The notes below the pieces were generated by a model. The model was not told the DNA's origin, did no database searches, and saw only the letters and a program-made list of their open reading frames with translations. From assembly GCA_018873245.2 (NCBI GenBank), contig JAEMBT020000003.1, forward strand, positions 5,165,843 to 5,229,842: DNA of 64,000 nucleotides, in the 5' to 3' direction. The translations under genes were made by a program, and so were the position numbers. Origin of the DNA: Archegozetes longisetosus. Lineage: Eukaryota; Arthropoda; Arachnida; Sarcoptiformes; Trhypochthoniidae. Shown here in pieces: positions 25,883 through 37,608 of the stretch. Position 1 is the first letter of the stretch. Each line of letters begins with the position of its first letter.

Positions 25883-28800
25883 TTAGCTCCAATGCGATGA
25901 CAAAACATTAAGACATTGATTGCATGGTTGAGACCTATTAATTGCTGTATAACGTCTACATCTATCACATAAATAATTTTTCGCAGATGTTATCAGCAAT
26001 TCAAATTGCATCTGATTATTAGAACAGCCGTTTAAAGTGATGCCATCCATTTGCGCAAATTCTGATTCTCCATAACTAACTGATGACATTTGAATAATTT
26101 CACATAATTCAGAATCAGTTGAACGAGATTTTGGCTGAAATATCTTCAAATAAAAGCAAAACTTTATTAGACTTGAAGTTTAGAAAACCAATGAAAAAGT
26201 TGAGAAAACACGCAAAAAAGTTTACAAAACTTAAAAATTAAAGCTCTGAGATAAGAATGGGGAACACTTACGGCTAAATTCTCTAAACACTTAGGATCTG
26301 ATGTTTTAATATAGCAGTCGTATTCAATCAAATGTTTACTCATGAACTGTTTAGATATTACATCAACTATAGAGAGCACGAGTTCCATAGTTTGGTCTAT
26401 ATCTTGTTGATCCCATTCAGCATTATTTCTAATGAAGTCTCTATTGGTCGCAAAATGATTATTTGCCTCAACCATAATGTGTGGCAAAATTGGTGACAAT
26501 TCATGAACTATTGAATTATATAAGTATAAGAGAACCGTTTGACACGATCTCCTATGCAACGAATATTTTTCTTCGCAATACAATCGATACTTAATTCGAC
26601 TGAAATAAAAAGCTGAGACTTTGCTAACTATGAAATCGATTGATTTACTAATAATTCGCTGAAACTGTAGGTTTTCGTAACTAATCTTAATGTCATTTAA
26701 ATAGTGGTGTAACAGATGCAACATATATTTGTCCAGAATATTCATTTCACTTAAGTTGCGGACATGTTCCGAGGCATTGAAATCATGGATAGAACCAATA
26801 ATAAAACGAATAACACCACGAATTTTATTTATATTAGTCAGAGTCTCCTCAAAAGTATCAGGTGAAACGTTAACCCCTTTATGGTCTGCTGCGTGAGCTG
26901 CTATCCACCATCTCAGACCATCTACACCACAATTGTTTGTAGGCTTTTTCTTGTCTTCAATCATAGAATTTGGATCGATTACGTTCCCAATAGATTTTGA
27001 CATTTTCTTGCCATCTTTGTCGAGAGCAAATCCATGAATTAGTATTGATTTATATGGAGGACAATTTCTTAGAGCGACGCTTAAAATAAGCGACGATTGG
27101 AACCAACCGCGCAATTGATCGACTCCTTCCAAATAGATATCAGCAATCTTAGGCTCTTCCAGAGCTGACTTCCAGCTTATGCCACTATCAAACCAAATGT
27201 CAAAAATATCGTTTCCTTTTACTAGATCATTTGGGCTCAGATTTAAATTACTTTCAACCATATCTTTTGGCAAAATCTCCTCAATGGGCGAGTGCCACCA
27301 AAAGTCACATCCTTTTTCTTCGACTAGTCTTAAAATGTGATTCGAAAGTTGTTTTGTTATGATAGGAGTTTTGAAATTTTCATCGTCACTTTTGTAGAAG
27401 ACAGGAATAGGAACACCCCATGATCTTTGACGAGATATACACCAATTGGGACGTATTTGTAACTGATTAATTAAATATTGCTTATAGAATTCAGGATAGA
27501 ATTTGACATCTTTGAGTGATTCAATACAATCATCACGAATCGCGTCCATATTTATGAACCATTGAGGACTCGCACGTACTATTACTGGTTTAATGCTTCT
27601 CCAATCATATGGATAACTATGAGTGTAATCATGTTTAAAAAGCAAAGCGTTTCCCAATGATTTCATGACAGCTACATTTCCTTCATCCAAAACAAACTTG
27701 TTATCTAGTGATGGATCAAGATTCGACACATAACAACCCCTTTCATCTACGATACAATCTTTTAATGGAATATTATGTTTGATAATAAGCTTATAATCAT
27801 CTAATCCATGGTTTGGTGCAGTATGTACTAAACCGGTTCCTTTAGTGATCGTCACGTGGGGACTCTCTAAGAATGGTAGGTTTTCATTATGCAGTCCAAT
27901 GGGGTTTCTGTATGTGACACATTTGAGTTCTGAACCATGAATTACATGTTTTATATCAATTTGGGAGTTAAGCTCTTTCTGTAAAGATGGTATCAAATCA
28001 TTTGCTACTAAAAGATAATCATCAGATAATTCATTGATTGTAACAACTGCATAGCTTTGATTAGCTGAATAGGCAATGGCCTGATTCGCCGGTAAAGTCC
28101 ATGGAGTGGTCGTCCAAATGACTGCATAAACGTTGCCAAAGTGTCTAATACTTGGCGGAACATCTATTAGTTTAAATTTGACGTAAACTGATTTGGAGAT
28201 ATGATTATCGTTGTATTGAAGCTCTGCTTCAGCCAAAGCGGTTCGTGTGGACGGTGACCAATAAACAGGCATATAATTTCTAAATACAAGACCCCTTTCT
28301 AAGAGTTCGTAAAAAGCCTTCAATTGGTTTGTGATATAAGTAGAATTAAAAGTCAAATAGGGGTTATCCCAATCAGCCATGACTCCCCAACTCATGAACG
28401 ATTTCTTTTGTTCCTCGATAACCTTAAGAGCTAATTGTTTTGCTTTTTGTCTTATTTCTATTGGTTTTAACGACGACATATTGTCATTAATAGCCTTTAA
28501 TTCAATTGGCAATCCATGACAGTCCCAACCGGGAGTAAAATCTACTTTAAATCCTTCCAATATTTTCCTTCGGCATATTATATCTTTTAATATCTAAAAT
28601 AAATAAACGGAGTACTTGTTTCTAATAATAATGTCGATATGATGTGAACCAGTACCTTATTGATAGCATGTCCGAAATGGACAGATCCGTTAGCGTAAGG
28701 TGGACCGTCATGTAAAGTGAAGATCGGCTTGTCTTTACTTTGTTTTTGCTCTTTATATAAGTCTAGAAATGATATTCCCTGTAATTAATACGAAACCAAT

Positions 28801-29061
28801 TGATTCAGTATTCAAATTCAACATTTAATTAACAGAAACAATTACTTGAAGTGTCTTTAATTCCAAACTCCTGGAGTGTTTCATCTGATAATTGCTTTTT
28901 GGCAGTAAAATAGTGTCTGAATATTGGCTTTTCTTACTTTTGTTGTCTTTATTTTTGGTGTTGATTATGTTTGATGTTTGACAAAATCTCACTTTTATTG
29001 TAAAAATTTTTGTCGGTTTTTTCAAACGTTTTTGACATAATGAACATATAAACGACGACAT
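25883..29061 (-). CDS. IARS2: Mitochondrial isoleucyl-tRNA synthetase (class I)
   Basis: The enzyme charges mitochondrial tRNA-Ile with isoleucine using ATP. Exons are 29061-28846, 28778-28656, 28593-26272 and 26134-25883, all phase 0, giving 970 aa (human IARS2 1012). The N-terminus is basic with few acidic residues, consistent with a mitochondrial presequence. I chose the Met at 29061 because the upstream in-frame stretch lacks conserved features. Class I signatures are present: HFGH (HIGH motif) at residues 106-109, [24 protein letters not shown], and KMSKS at about 643-647. The editing domain lies between, with [17 protein letters not shown]-terminal zinc-finger-like element has CDRC at 943-946 and CNQC at 958-961, as in bacterial/mitochondrial IleRS. 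No second IleRS is seen. It is divergently arranged with the myosin light chain gene. Confidence 0.95.
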
Positions 29062-30771
29062 TATTTGAACTGAATTATTTAATTTGATATAAAATGTTAA
29101 TATTTTAAAAAGATTCAATGTTTGACTACAAATATTGATTGGTATCACATGTTTGTCACATGACAGATACTCAATATGAGCCATAGTTATGACGACATGA
29201 GAAGAGGTTTTTGAGAGACTCTTATTTAGACAACTTTCGTTTAAAGAGACTTTAAATTGAAACAAACTTTTGCCTAAAGGAACTTAAAAGATGCAATCCT
29301 TGTAAATATTTATTTAATACTGTTCATTGTTTAATTCAATTTGTATTATGAGTTGCAATAATTATTTTGCTAATAATAACAGGTTATTGTCACTCAATGC
29401 CATTCATTACTTTTATCTATTATTTAGTGTTTCATTAAACATTATTTAATAGATTTCATTAAACATCGGCTGTTGATGAATGGTGTCAAACTAACTGTGA
29501 TCTTAATTTTTGGCGTCATTTAGCAAATAGCACAGAATTTATAGGAGCTATCGCAAACATCTGAGGCGTCCTCAACTTAACTGCATTAATGCCTTGAATG
29601 GCTTTATAACAGACACGGCACCAATTATTTGACGATCTGCTTAAAGAGTTGCTCAGAATATGGCCATGAATTTGGCTTGAATGAATCACAAACAGATATA
29701 AATAATTAGAATATGCGTCAAGTCTTGTCTTTTGTGATTAGATTGTTTAGGAAGGCTTAAAGTGTTTGGAATCTGACACAGATGTCTGGTTGAGAGTAAT
29801 AGTTGGCAACTGCTGGCCAGGGAGTTGGATAAAACTGTTTAGAAATAGAACCGTAATCTCTTGCACAATAGTTCAAAAAAACTTGTCAGATAATGCATTT
29901 ACTTGATTGATCTATTTATTCGTAAGATTACTTAACTGAACACTTCAATTGAATTCTATATAAATAGCATCATACATGAACAGCTTGAATAAAAAATTCA
30001 ATTAATATTTAAAGTATGGTTAAAGTTATCCCATTCAAGGTACTGATCCAATTTAGTCTATCCAACTGACTGTTATTTTCTGTTGTCTGTCTGCATTCAA
30101 ACTAAATTTACTCATTTTGTTCTTCAACCCTTTTTAGTTGAGTTGAATTGAATTTTGAAGAATTGCCTCGTGCAATACAAAACCCGAGTTTAAATAAGTA
30201 TCAAAGAAATAAAAATGTCACTCAATCTAATCATTTGCATAAACTAACTTCTTTGCAAGTAATTATTGGATGTTCTCTGACTTTATAGCGATGAGCATGA
30301 ATAATAAGGACTGAGTTCCGAATTGAAAGGAATCTGAACACGATTCAAGTGAACAAAGGCATAACAAATAGGAATCCTTTTGAGTCGCAAAGTGACTCAA
30401 ATACTTGCAAAATGCTATCTGAGAAGATGACTTAAGACTGACTTAGTATAACGTTTGCTTTTTTGAGATGCATAGAATCCGAATTTAGTGCCAAAATGAG
30501 ACCACGATTTTTTGTGAATAGCTTGTGAACATAGTAGTACGAATCGCATCAGAGAAGGAGTGTGCAAGAGTATCAGTCATATCAGAGAAGATATGCACGC
30601 ATGTACACAACTCTATTCTATTTCAATCCCTAAAACACAGAATCACTCAGCCTCTTATTCTTTTCTCTGAGAAGATCCAGCATCGAAAGTCTTTGTGTGT
30701 GCCTTCACGAAACTTTAACAAGTGTTTCAATTCTTTATTTCAATTTTAACTTCATTCTAATCAATTAAGAA
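29062..30771. other. Divergent intergenic region IARS2 / myosin light chain
   Basis: These 1.7 kb separate two start codons pointing in opposite directions, so the region should hold both promoters and 5' UTRs. I recognised no coding exon. An ORF at 30525-30749 just upstream of the myosin ATG has no family resemblance and probably overlaps its 5' UTR. Confidence 0.5.
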
Positions 30772-33315
30772 ATGGTAAGAACTCTATTCAATTCACTTTT
30801 TTGTCTTCAATTATCAATTTTTTCTTTACGAATTTTAGGCAGATTTGAAACCACCGGAAGTTGAAAGTAAGCTAACATTTTTCAATTTGAAAAAGTTTTC
30901 AATTTGAAAAGCTTTCAATTTTTAGAAAATATTTACTGATAAAATTAGAAAAAGTTTTAATTTTAATCAAATTAGTTTATCAAAATGGAAAAGTGAAATT
31001 GTTAGGTTGAAATGAGAGCTTTGCGTGGATAGAAATCAAATTAAATTAGAAAATGAAAATTATTTTTTATTAAAATAACTCGGAATTGTTCAATATGTAT
31101 GTCATATAAAATAGTTTTATGGTTCCTAGAGCGTGCCCTTATTTTCCCTGTTGTTCGAGTGTATGCTTTTGACGAATAAAGCGCTGCCAAAAATCTATTT
31201 TCTTGATTTACACACAGAGAATAATGATTAGGAGAAAGTTGAAGCAAACATACGATGCTCTAACCAGATATGTAATGGAACGCTAATTTTGCTCAACTAT
31301 TTTTAGTTCATCTTTCTTTAACAAGTATTCGATTCCTAATTTGGAAGAGCGCTATTATATACCTAACCATACATTAACCTAATATTTGCTTTGGTTAGCA
31401 CTACTTCTATTTCAACTAAACTTCATTAATTCTTCATTTATGTTAATTCTCTATTCACTTGAAAGTTATGCAATTTTTATTATCAATTTACTAATTTAAT
31501 AAACATCGGAAAAGTGATAAATGTTTATTAGATTTTTAACCTACATCGCTATTTTTTAATTGAATCTAAATTTAGAGAGGTTTTAACAGCTCTTCCTAAG
31601 GACCGATATTATGTAATACAAAACTATGTGACGAACAGCTTGAAAGTTGAATTAGTATTAGAAATTTTTTCCAGTTTCATTAGTAAAACTTGTTGTCAAG
31701 TGATTGGTCTATCACCAATATTAATTATATTAGTGAAGAATTTCAAGTTTATCTCATTAGTGCATTCATAACTGAAAACGTTTGCAGATATTTAAGACAA
31801 ATCAATCTCCAAATTACACTTATTTTAAAGACTCACATAAAGTGAATTTATTCGTTTGGATCTTTGAACAAAAGTTTCAACTCACATAATAGTAACATTA
31901 GAAAGAGATTTAGTCAAGCAATCAGTTTATATAATTATAATTGAAAGTTATTATAAAAAATAATAGTAAAAATGTATAGTCATTCAAGGTTTGATTCAAA
32001 GGTTAAATTGTTTCTCTTTAACAATTGTTATTATCATTTGATTAATTAAATCTGAAAATTTTGAATTTTGCTTTCGGATAATACTTATCGTATTCACTGG
32101 ATTCTAGTTCGAGCTCCTGTTTCAAAAATAACTCATTTTTATAACTTATCTGGAAAATTGATAAGCTTTTGCTATTGGGCTAGTATGTAAAGAGCAATTT
32201 TTGTGTGGATATAATCAGCTATTAAAAATAACTCTTATGTAAAAAATTTGTATTTCGTATTGGCAACTCATGTGATAGATAGAGATGAAGAATTATGCTT
32301 GAAAATTTAGAGATTTGATGTTTATTTGTGAAATCCTATACGAAAACTAAAATTTGACATAGGAAAAGGATAGGAAATGAGGGATAATTATGCTATTATT
32401 CTATGTTTATAGTATGATTAATCATCTTTAACGATAGATCACTATAATAAACAGATACTCCTAACGTTCTCAAACTAAAAGATTGAACCTAATCTAGACT
32501 AACCTAAGATTACTAGGTAAAAAATATTAGGCTATTACACTTTCAAACTTAATAATTATAAAATTTTCCTTAATTGCCTTTGAATATTTGCTAATGTACT
32601 TTAACTCTCCAATTCTACTTTAATAGAGGCCCGATTGCACTTTGACATCTATGACTTCGAGGGTGAGGGAAAAATAGACAACGCAAATTTGGGTGACCTG
32701 CTGAGGTCGCTGGATCTTCGTCCGACTCAGGCCCAAGTCGAAAAGAATGGAGGAACCAAAAAGAAAGGTTTCATTTAGATTAGACAGTATTACAATCAGT
32801 TTGGTCTAAATGAAATAATTGTTTGGTTTAGGAGAGAAAAAGATGAATTTTGAAGAGTTTCTTCCAATTTACAGTCAAGTGAAAAAGGATAAGGATGTCG
32901 GAGCTTTTGAGGATTTCATGGAAGGCCTTAAAGTATATGATAAAGCAGAGAATGGTACAATGCTTGCAGGAGAATTAGCTCATGTCTTGTTATCATTAGG
33001 TATGATATCATAAATTCACTATCATTACCATTCACACTTTTATAATCCTGGATATTTAATATTGATTCTGAAAATTATTTTATTTTGCGAATCAGGAGAA
33101 AAACTAACAGACCCAGAATGCGAAGAAATAATGAAGTTATGTGCCGGTCAGGAAGATGAAGACGGATTCGTTAAATACGAACGTTAGTATGAACTATGTT
33201 TTGCAGATAATTAAGTTTGAATATGAAGTTGATTTGTTAATAAAAGAAAATTTGATTATTAACAGCTTTTATAAAGAACGTGATGGCTGGTCCCTACCCA
33301 GAAGAGGCCAAGTGA
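30772..33315 (+). CDS. Mlc1: Essential (alkali) myosin light chain
   Basis: The essential light chain wraps the first IQ motif of the myosin II neck and stabilises the lever arm. Six exons: 30772-30774 (ATG only), 30839-30866, 32627-32767, 32832-32999, 33096-33182 and 33266-33315, giving 158 aa, the normal length. The sequence carries degenerate EF-hand folds: [14 protein letters not shown], then [52 protein letters not shown], and the C-terminal [15 protein letters not shown]. This is characteristic of arthropod muscle light chains. Homologues in house-dust mites are known allergens of the myosin light-chain group. Most Ca-ligand positions are lost, as usual for the family. The second intron is 1.76 kb; the others are under 100 bp. 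Flies use an alternative last exon, but I did not find one here. Confidence 0.95.
30881..30923. repeat. Imperfect ~17-bp tandem repeat in a myosin light chain intron
   Basis: The unit ttcaatttgaaaaagtt is repeated about 2.5 times, 15 nt after the donor of exon 2. It is probably simple slippage. Confidence 0.6.
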
Positions 33316-33772
33316 ACATAACGTGAAAGTAAATCAGTCAAAAAAGATTTCAATAATCCTATGCATTTAATATTTCCAGCTGTTTGATTACAAACATATA
33401 AATTTATTTAAACAATTCATCAGAAATGTTCAACATTACAATTTAATAAGAATTGAATGAAAAAGTTAATAAACCTGTCAATAATTTGCAAACTAAGAAA
33501 TTAAACTGCAATATATATTTGAAATTAGGTCCAAACTGTTATTGTTTTTCAGAATGATTTATCCATCTTTACTTCTAAATACAAAGCATTGTATTATGAA
33601 CTGAATGAGAGATGGCTTACAAATAAAGATAACAAATTACATTACAGTAATATCATATAATAATAGTATTCATTTCTAAATACTTCTTATTCAGTCTAAA
33701 ACTTTCTGACCACTTCAATCAAGTTACTAACCATAATCTTCATCATAGTATTGATTACGGATTCTTTGAAAG
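33316..33772. other. Convergent 3' spacer, myosin light chain / PRR15-like ORF
   Basis: These 457 bp separate the stop codons of two converging genes. A myosin polyadenylation signal (AATAAA, 33468-33473) and a minus-strand AATAAA near 33404-33409 suggest that the two 3' ends overlap. Confidence 0.5.
33468..33473 (+). promoter_or_regulatory. Candidate polyadenylation signal for the myosin light chain gene
   Basis: AATAAA lies about 153 nt after the stop codon. Confidence 0.45.
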
Positions 33773-34204
33773 TCATTTATTAACATTAATTACATCACAA
33801 ACTGGGATATGATTTTCAGATTGAGACTGGGCTGCGATTAAAAGGTCTTTGGATATTTGAAAATCTAGTGAATCAATAGGTTTAGTGGAGTTATCAGAAT
33901 TATAAGAAACGAATTCTGGAATGTCAAACAAAACTGATCTTCTTTTAATTTTCTCCCGACAACGACCTGAACGGGACACAGACATATTTCTTGCCACAGG
34001 ATGTCTATTACTGGTTTGTAACTGAACTATCGTTTCTTCTCTAACACATTCTTCTTGATGACAAGTCTGCTGAAGTTGTATTTCCATTGAGGAGTTCTTA
34101 AGCGAAACACATCTGGATATTTCAGTAATATTTGTTTGATCGACTTTTTTCTGTTCAGTTATAATGATCTTACAGTTGTTCCACAATTTATTCCAGAGAG
34201 ACAT
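33773..34204 (-). CDS. Small PRR15/PRR15L-like protein (single exon, 143 aa)
   Basis: An intact 143-codon ORF starts MSLWNKLWNN and has a conserved-looking basic core at residues 73-97, NMSVSRSGRCREKIKRRS followed by VLFDIPEF. That resembles the S-R-S-G-R-F-K-E-K-R-R core of the vertebrate proline-rich protein 15 (PRR15/PRR15L) family. The Trp-containing start also fits (WW/W..L near the N-terminus). No signal peptide or membrane segment is visible; the protein is polar and probably disordered. Its function is unknown even in vertebrates, where it has been linked to growth control. The codon pattern and absence of stops make it likely to be real, but the family assignment rests on one short motif. 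It converges on the myosin gene and is divergent from the chimaerin gene. Confidence 0.5.
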   Translation of the reverse strand: MSLWNKLWNNCKIIITEQKKVDQTNITEISRCVSLKNSSMEIQLQQTCHQEECVREETIVQLQTSNRHPVARNMSVSRSGRCREKIKRRSVLFDIPEFVSYNSDNSTKPIDSLDFQISKDLLIAAQSQSENHIPVCDVINVNK

Positions 34205-35307
34205 TTAGTTATGTTTCACAACAATTAAACAGAAATAACCGATGTTTCAATTTGATGACTAAATCACTAATGACTGAAATATGGATTCAAAGCGATAAAA
34301 ATGCAATATTACAGAAAAAGTTAGATGAAAATAATTTAACAGGAACTTTGTTGTGATAGACATGAAAATAGGGAATACTAAATATTGTCTAGCATCAGCC
34401 ACCGGAAGACAACTTCAAAAGTTGATGACATTGAAAATAGTTTGCATTTTGGGATTGACCACACATCCAAAAAATCAATGATCAGTTCAATAAACTGGTT
34501 TAAAGTTGAGTTCTAACGGAAAGTTGAAATTGAATGTAAGTTAATTGAACATTAAATAATATGAAATAACGCTAAATGGATTGATATTGAATGAGAAGAA
34601 CAGCATAATATGTGTTGAAAAGGTGAGGCGTCGATAGAACTGAGTGACTTGAAGCAAATCATTAAAGGCCGAAGAGAGTAAGAGAGGCAGAATGTTGAAA
34701 GCCATCAAATGGTGGAAGATTATAAAAGGTTAACTCAATGAAGACTATTGGTTGATTTATATATAGTTTTTATTGTACGTTAATGTATTGTGCGGATTAT
34801 TATCAGTGCATAATATATTAGTTTCCTCTAATGCCCATAGTATACAATCATATGGCTCAACACAATATGGTTTAGTATATCCTTTTAAATATTACTTTTA
34901 AATTGTTTTCATCACAATAACTGATCGCTCAGCCATACAAACTTTTTCATATTTCAGGTTAACCAAAACAATCTAACGCTCTCATTAATAATCGAACCAT
35001 TAGAATGTAAACTACAATCTAATAAGTAGTTTTAAATAGTTTTCATAAGTTCGAGAGTCCCGCTTCAAGCCATGAGTTACTTTGATTAGCTCTTTCGCAC
35101 TATTTTCTCTATCGAAGCTTATTGACGGATGTTGCTTGGAAGAGCCAACTTTACTTAAACGTCAGGGAAGGCTAACTGAGGGATTAGTCAAGTTTAACGA
35201 TCGGTAAAGGCGTAGTGCTCGAGGCAACTATGGCATGAGTAAGGGCTCAGTTAGTTACATTTCTAATTAGATTTAGATTAATAATACAATGGGATAAATT
35301 GCGCCAA
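34205..35307. other. Divergent upstream region, PRR15-like ORF / chimaerin
   Basis: These 1.1 kb lie between two outward-facing start codons and presumably contain promoters and 5' UTRs. I see no coding exon. A less AT-rich patch around 35040-35260 could be regulatory or 5' UTR, but there is no specific motif to name. Confidence 0.4.
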
Positions 35308-37171
35308 ATGGCAGCTAGAATTATAGATTGCAATCGACCAAATCATCACTATAAACAAGAAATTAGATATCAATACAACCAAAGAGACAGCACCAACATT
35401 TTGGATCTCAATATTTGGAAACATTATCGTAAGTCATTCTCTAATGTTTACTAAACTAAGTAAACAATTCTTTCATCCGCTATAGTTTATGATCTTCAGC
35501 AAAAGGCTCCGACACCCAAACGAGTCATATGTCACAAAGATATTTATAATAAACCACCACACTATGGCAGAGAGTATGCATTTCAACAGACTTCCGTTTT
35601 TGTGTCAATAAACTCAATTATATTCTTGCATTCTAGATTTCATGGCATACTGTCTCGAGAACAAGCTGAACAATTGTTAGGTGAAGATGGAGAGGATGGT
35701 CGATATTTAGTGAGAGAAAGTTTGAGGAACAGGGGGCAAATGACACTCAGTTTGCGTTTCAATAATACAACCAAAAACTTTCGGCTTTATTATGACGGAA
35801 AACATTATGTTGGAGACAAACGATTCGACACGATTCATGATTTGGTGGCCGACGGACTGATCACTCTGTTCATGGAAATGCACGCATCAGAGTACATCGC
35901 AAATTTAGGCAATCAATGCAAATACGAAGAATCGCCATATATGACACTTCACAAGAGAAGGAAACAACAGAAAAGAAACAAATCTCGTTCTGGTAGTAAA
36001 CAAACCGATCTGATGCAACTCAAAAGAATTTCCAATTACGACGATATAGCCGATGAGGAGGATGCTGATTGTAGTGAAAGTTCAGTAATAGATGTGCAGC
36101 AGTTTGAAAAGGCTCACAATTTCAAGACACATAACTTCATGGGTTTGCCCTGGTGTGACTTCTGTGGTAATTTTATTTGGGGCATTATTGGACAGGGAGT
36201 CAAATGCGAAGATTGTGGGTTTGGCGCTCATCGCAAGTGTTCCGAGAAAGTCCCAAATGATTGCAGGTCTGATCTAATTATTCGATTTATCAAACTGTTG
36301 ACCGACTGATTCAAATTTATTCATAACTAATTCATTAACAGTCCAGACTTACGTCATATTCGAAGAATATTTGGAGTCGATTTGACAACTTTTGTTAAGG
36401 CCAGTAATAACGTTCGTCCATTTGTTGTTGATTTATGCGTTAAAGAAATTGAAAGAAGAGGTGACTTAGTGATTTAACTAATGAAGTTTAAAGGAGTTAA
36501 AATTGAATCAATTATTTTAGGTCTCAATACAGAAGGTTTATATCGAGTCTCTGGGTCTGCCGATGACGTCGAAGCTCTTAAAGCTAAATTTGAATGTGAT
36601 TGGGAACAAACAGAGCTTTATTTGAAATCATTCGAAGATATTCATGCGATAACTGGAGTGCTGAAGCTTTACTTTCGTTCTCTACCTATTCCTTTGATAA
36701 CGTTCGATGCCTATCCATCTTTTATATCCGCTATAAGTGAGTCCGTTAAGTAATTATTTCTATATTGAAAATGACTTAAGATGACACTAATTTGTATTTA
36801 ATAGAAAAACAGTCATTAGATCAACGTCTATCTTCGTTGAAAGAAGCAATAAATGGTTTGCCACCTGCCAACTACCAAACGCTAAAGTTTTTCGTTGCCC
36901 ATTTAAACAAGTGATTGCATTTAACTTTTCCAATTCCCAAACACTTGCATTGACTGTGAAACTAAAAGATTAAAATTTTCAAAATCAATTTAGAGTGGCA
37001 TCATACGATCACGAGAACTTGATGTCATCGAAGAACTTGAGCTTAATTTTCGGACAGACTCTACTGCATACACCAAATATTCCAATGCTATTCCAAGTGA
37101 GCTGTTGGCAGGACGAAAGTCAAGTTATAGAGACGTTGATTGTGAATCATTCCAAATTATTCCAGAAATAA
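35308..37171 (+). CDS. CHN: Chimaerin-type Rho GTPase-activating protein (SH2-C1-RhoGAP)
   Basis: Chimaerins inactivate Rac GTPases and are recruited to membranes by diacylglycerol and phosphotyrosine. Exons: 35308-35428, 35486-35573, 35637-36266, 36342-36460, 36521-36736, 36805-36910 and 36994-37171, giving 485 aa (human alpha2-chimaerin 459). The SH2 domain starts at YGREFHGILSREQAE, with the phosphotyrosine Arg in GRYLVRES and then RLYYDGKHYVGDKRF. A basic then acidic linker follows. The C1 domain has perfect H-x12-C-x2-C-x13-C-x2-C-x4-H-x2-C-x7-C spacing and the Pro/Gln-Gly positions used for diacylglycerol binding (HNFMGLPWCDFC, IIGQGVKC). The RhoGAP domain has the arginine finger in EGLYRVSG, LPIPLITFDAYP and the late helix NLMSSKNLSLIFGQTLL. 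An in-frame ATG opens the first exon. The linker between SH2 and C1 is longer than in vertebrates. Confidence 0.95.
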
Positions 37172-37314
37172 GTCAATTTTTCATCTGAATTCCTTTAAAA
37201 GGTGCTAATTTTGGTGCGTCTAAGTCTTCAACTATTGGTTTTAAAGTTGTAAAAATTTGCTCACTATTTTGTTTTTTGAATTATATGTTGAAGTTTATAT
37301 AAATTTTTATCTAA

Positions 37315-37362
37315 CTTATTATGATATAAACTTACTATGACATAAACTTATTATGACATAAA
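37315..37362. repeat. 16-bp tandem repeat, three copies
   Basis: The unit cttattatgacataaa occurs three times with one or two changes each, in the chimaerin 3' flank. Confidence 0.8.
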
Positions 37363-37602
37363 CTTATACCAGACTATAACAAGTAAGTGATATTGTTTTA
37401 GTTTATGAATCAGTCTCGTTTCTCATAACTCAGTCATTTATACTCTAATCATACTTATTGTATTACATTCTACTGTTAAATGTGGTTATTTAAGTCATTG
37501 TTATGTTGTTCTCGGAATTTATTTGAATAATTTCTGTATTTTATCACTTGAGTAATAATACTGGAAGAAATATGATTTGATTTTAAGCTTAGGTTGAAGT
37601 TT

Positions 37603-37608
37603 AATAAA
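37603..37608 (+). promoter_or_regulatory. Candidate polyadenylation signal for chimaerin
   Basis: AATAAA lies about 430 nt downstream of the stop codon. Other signals may be used. Confidence 0.3.

Noticed and set aside
28825-29265. A longer 146-codon ORF containing the first IARS2 exon, with an earlier Met at 29265.
   Set aside because: The extra N-terminal 68 codons show no conserved feature, and the Met at 29061 gives a basic presequence of suitable length. It also runs past the splice donor into the intron.
35160-35260. A short inverted similarity (ctaactgag / ctcagttag) in the chimaerin upstream region, considered as another MITE.
   Set aside because: Only about 8-9 bases pair, there are no flanking duplications, and the putative ends do not match known terminal patterns.
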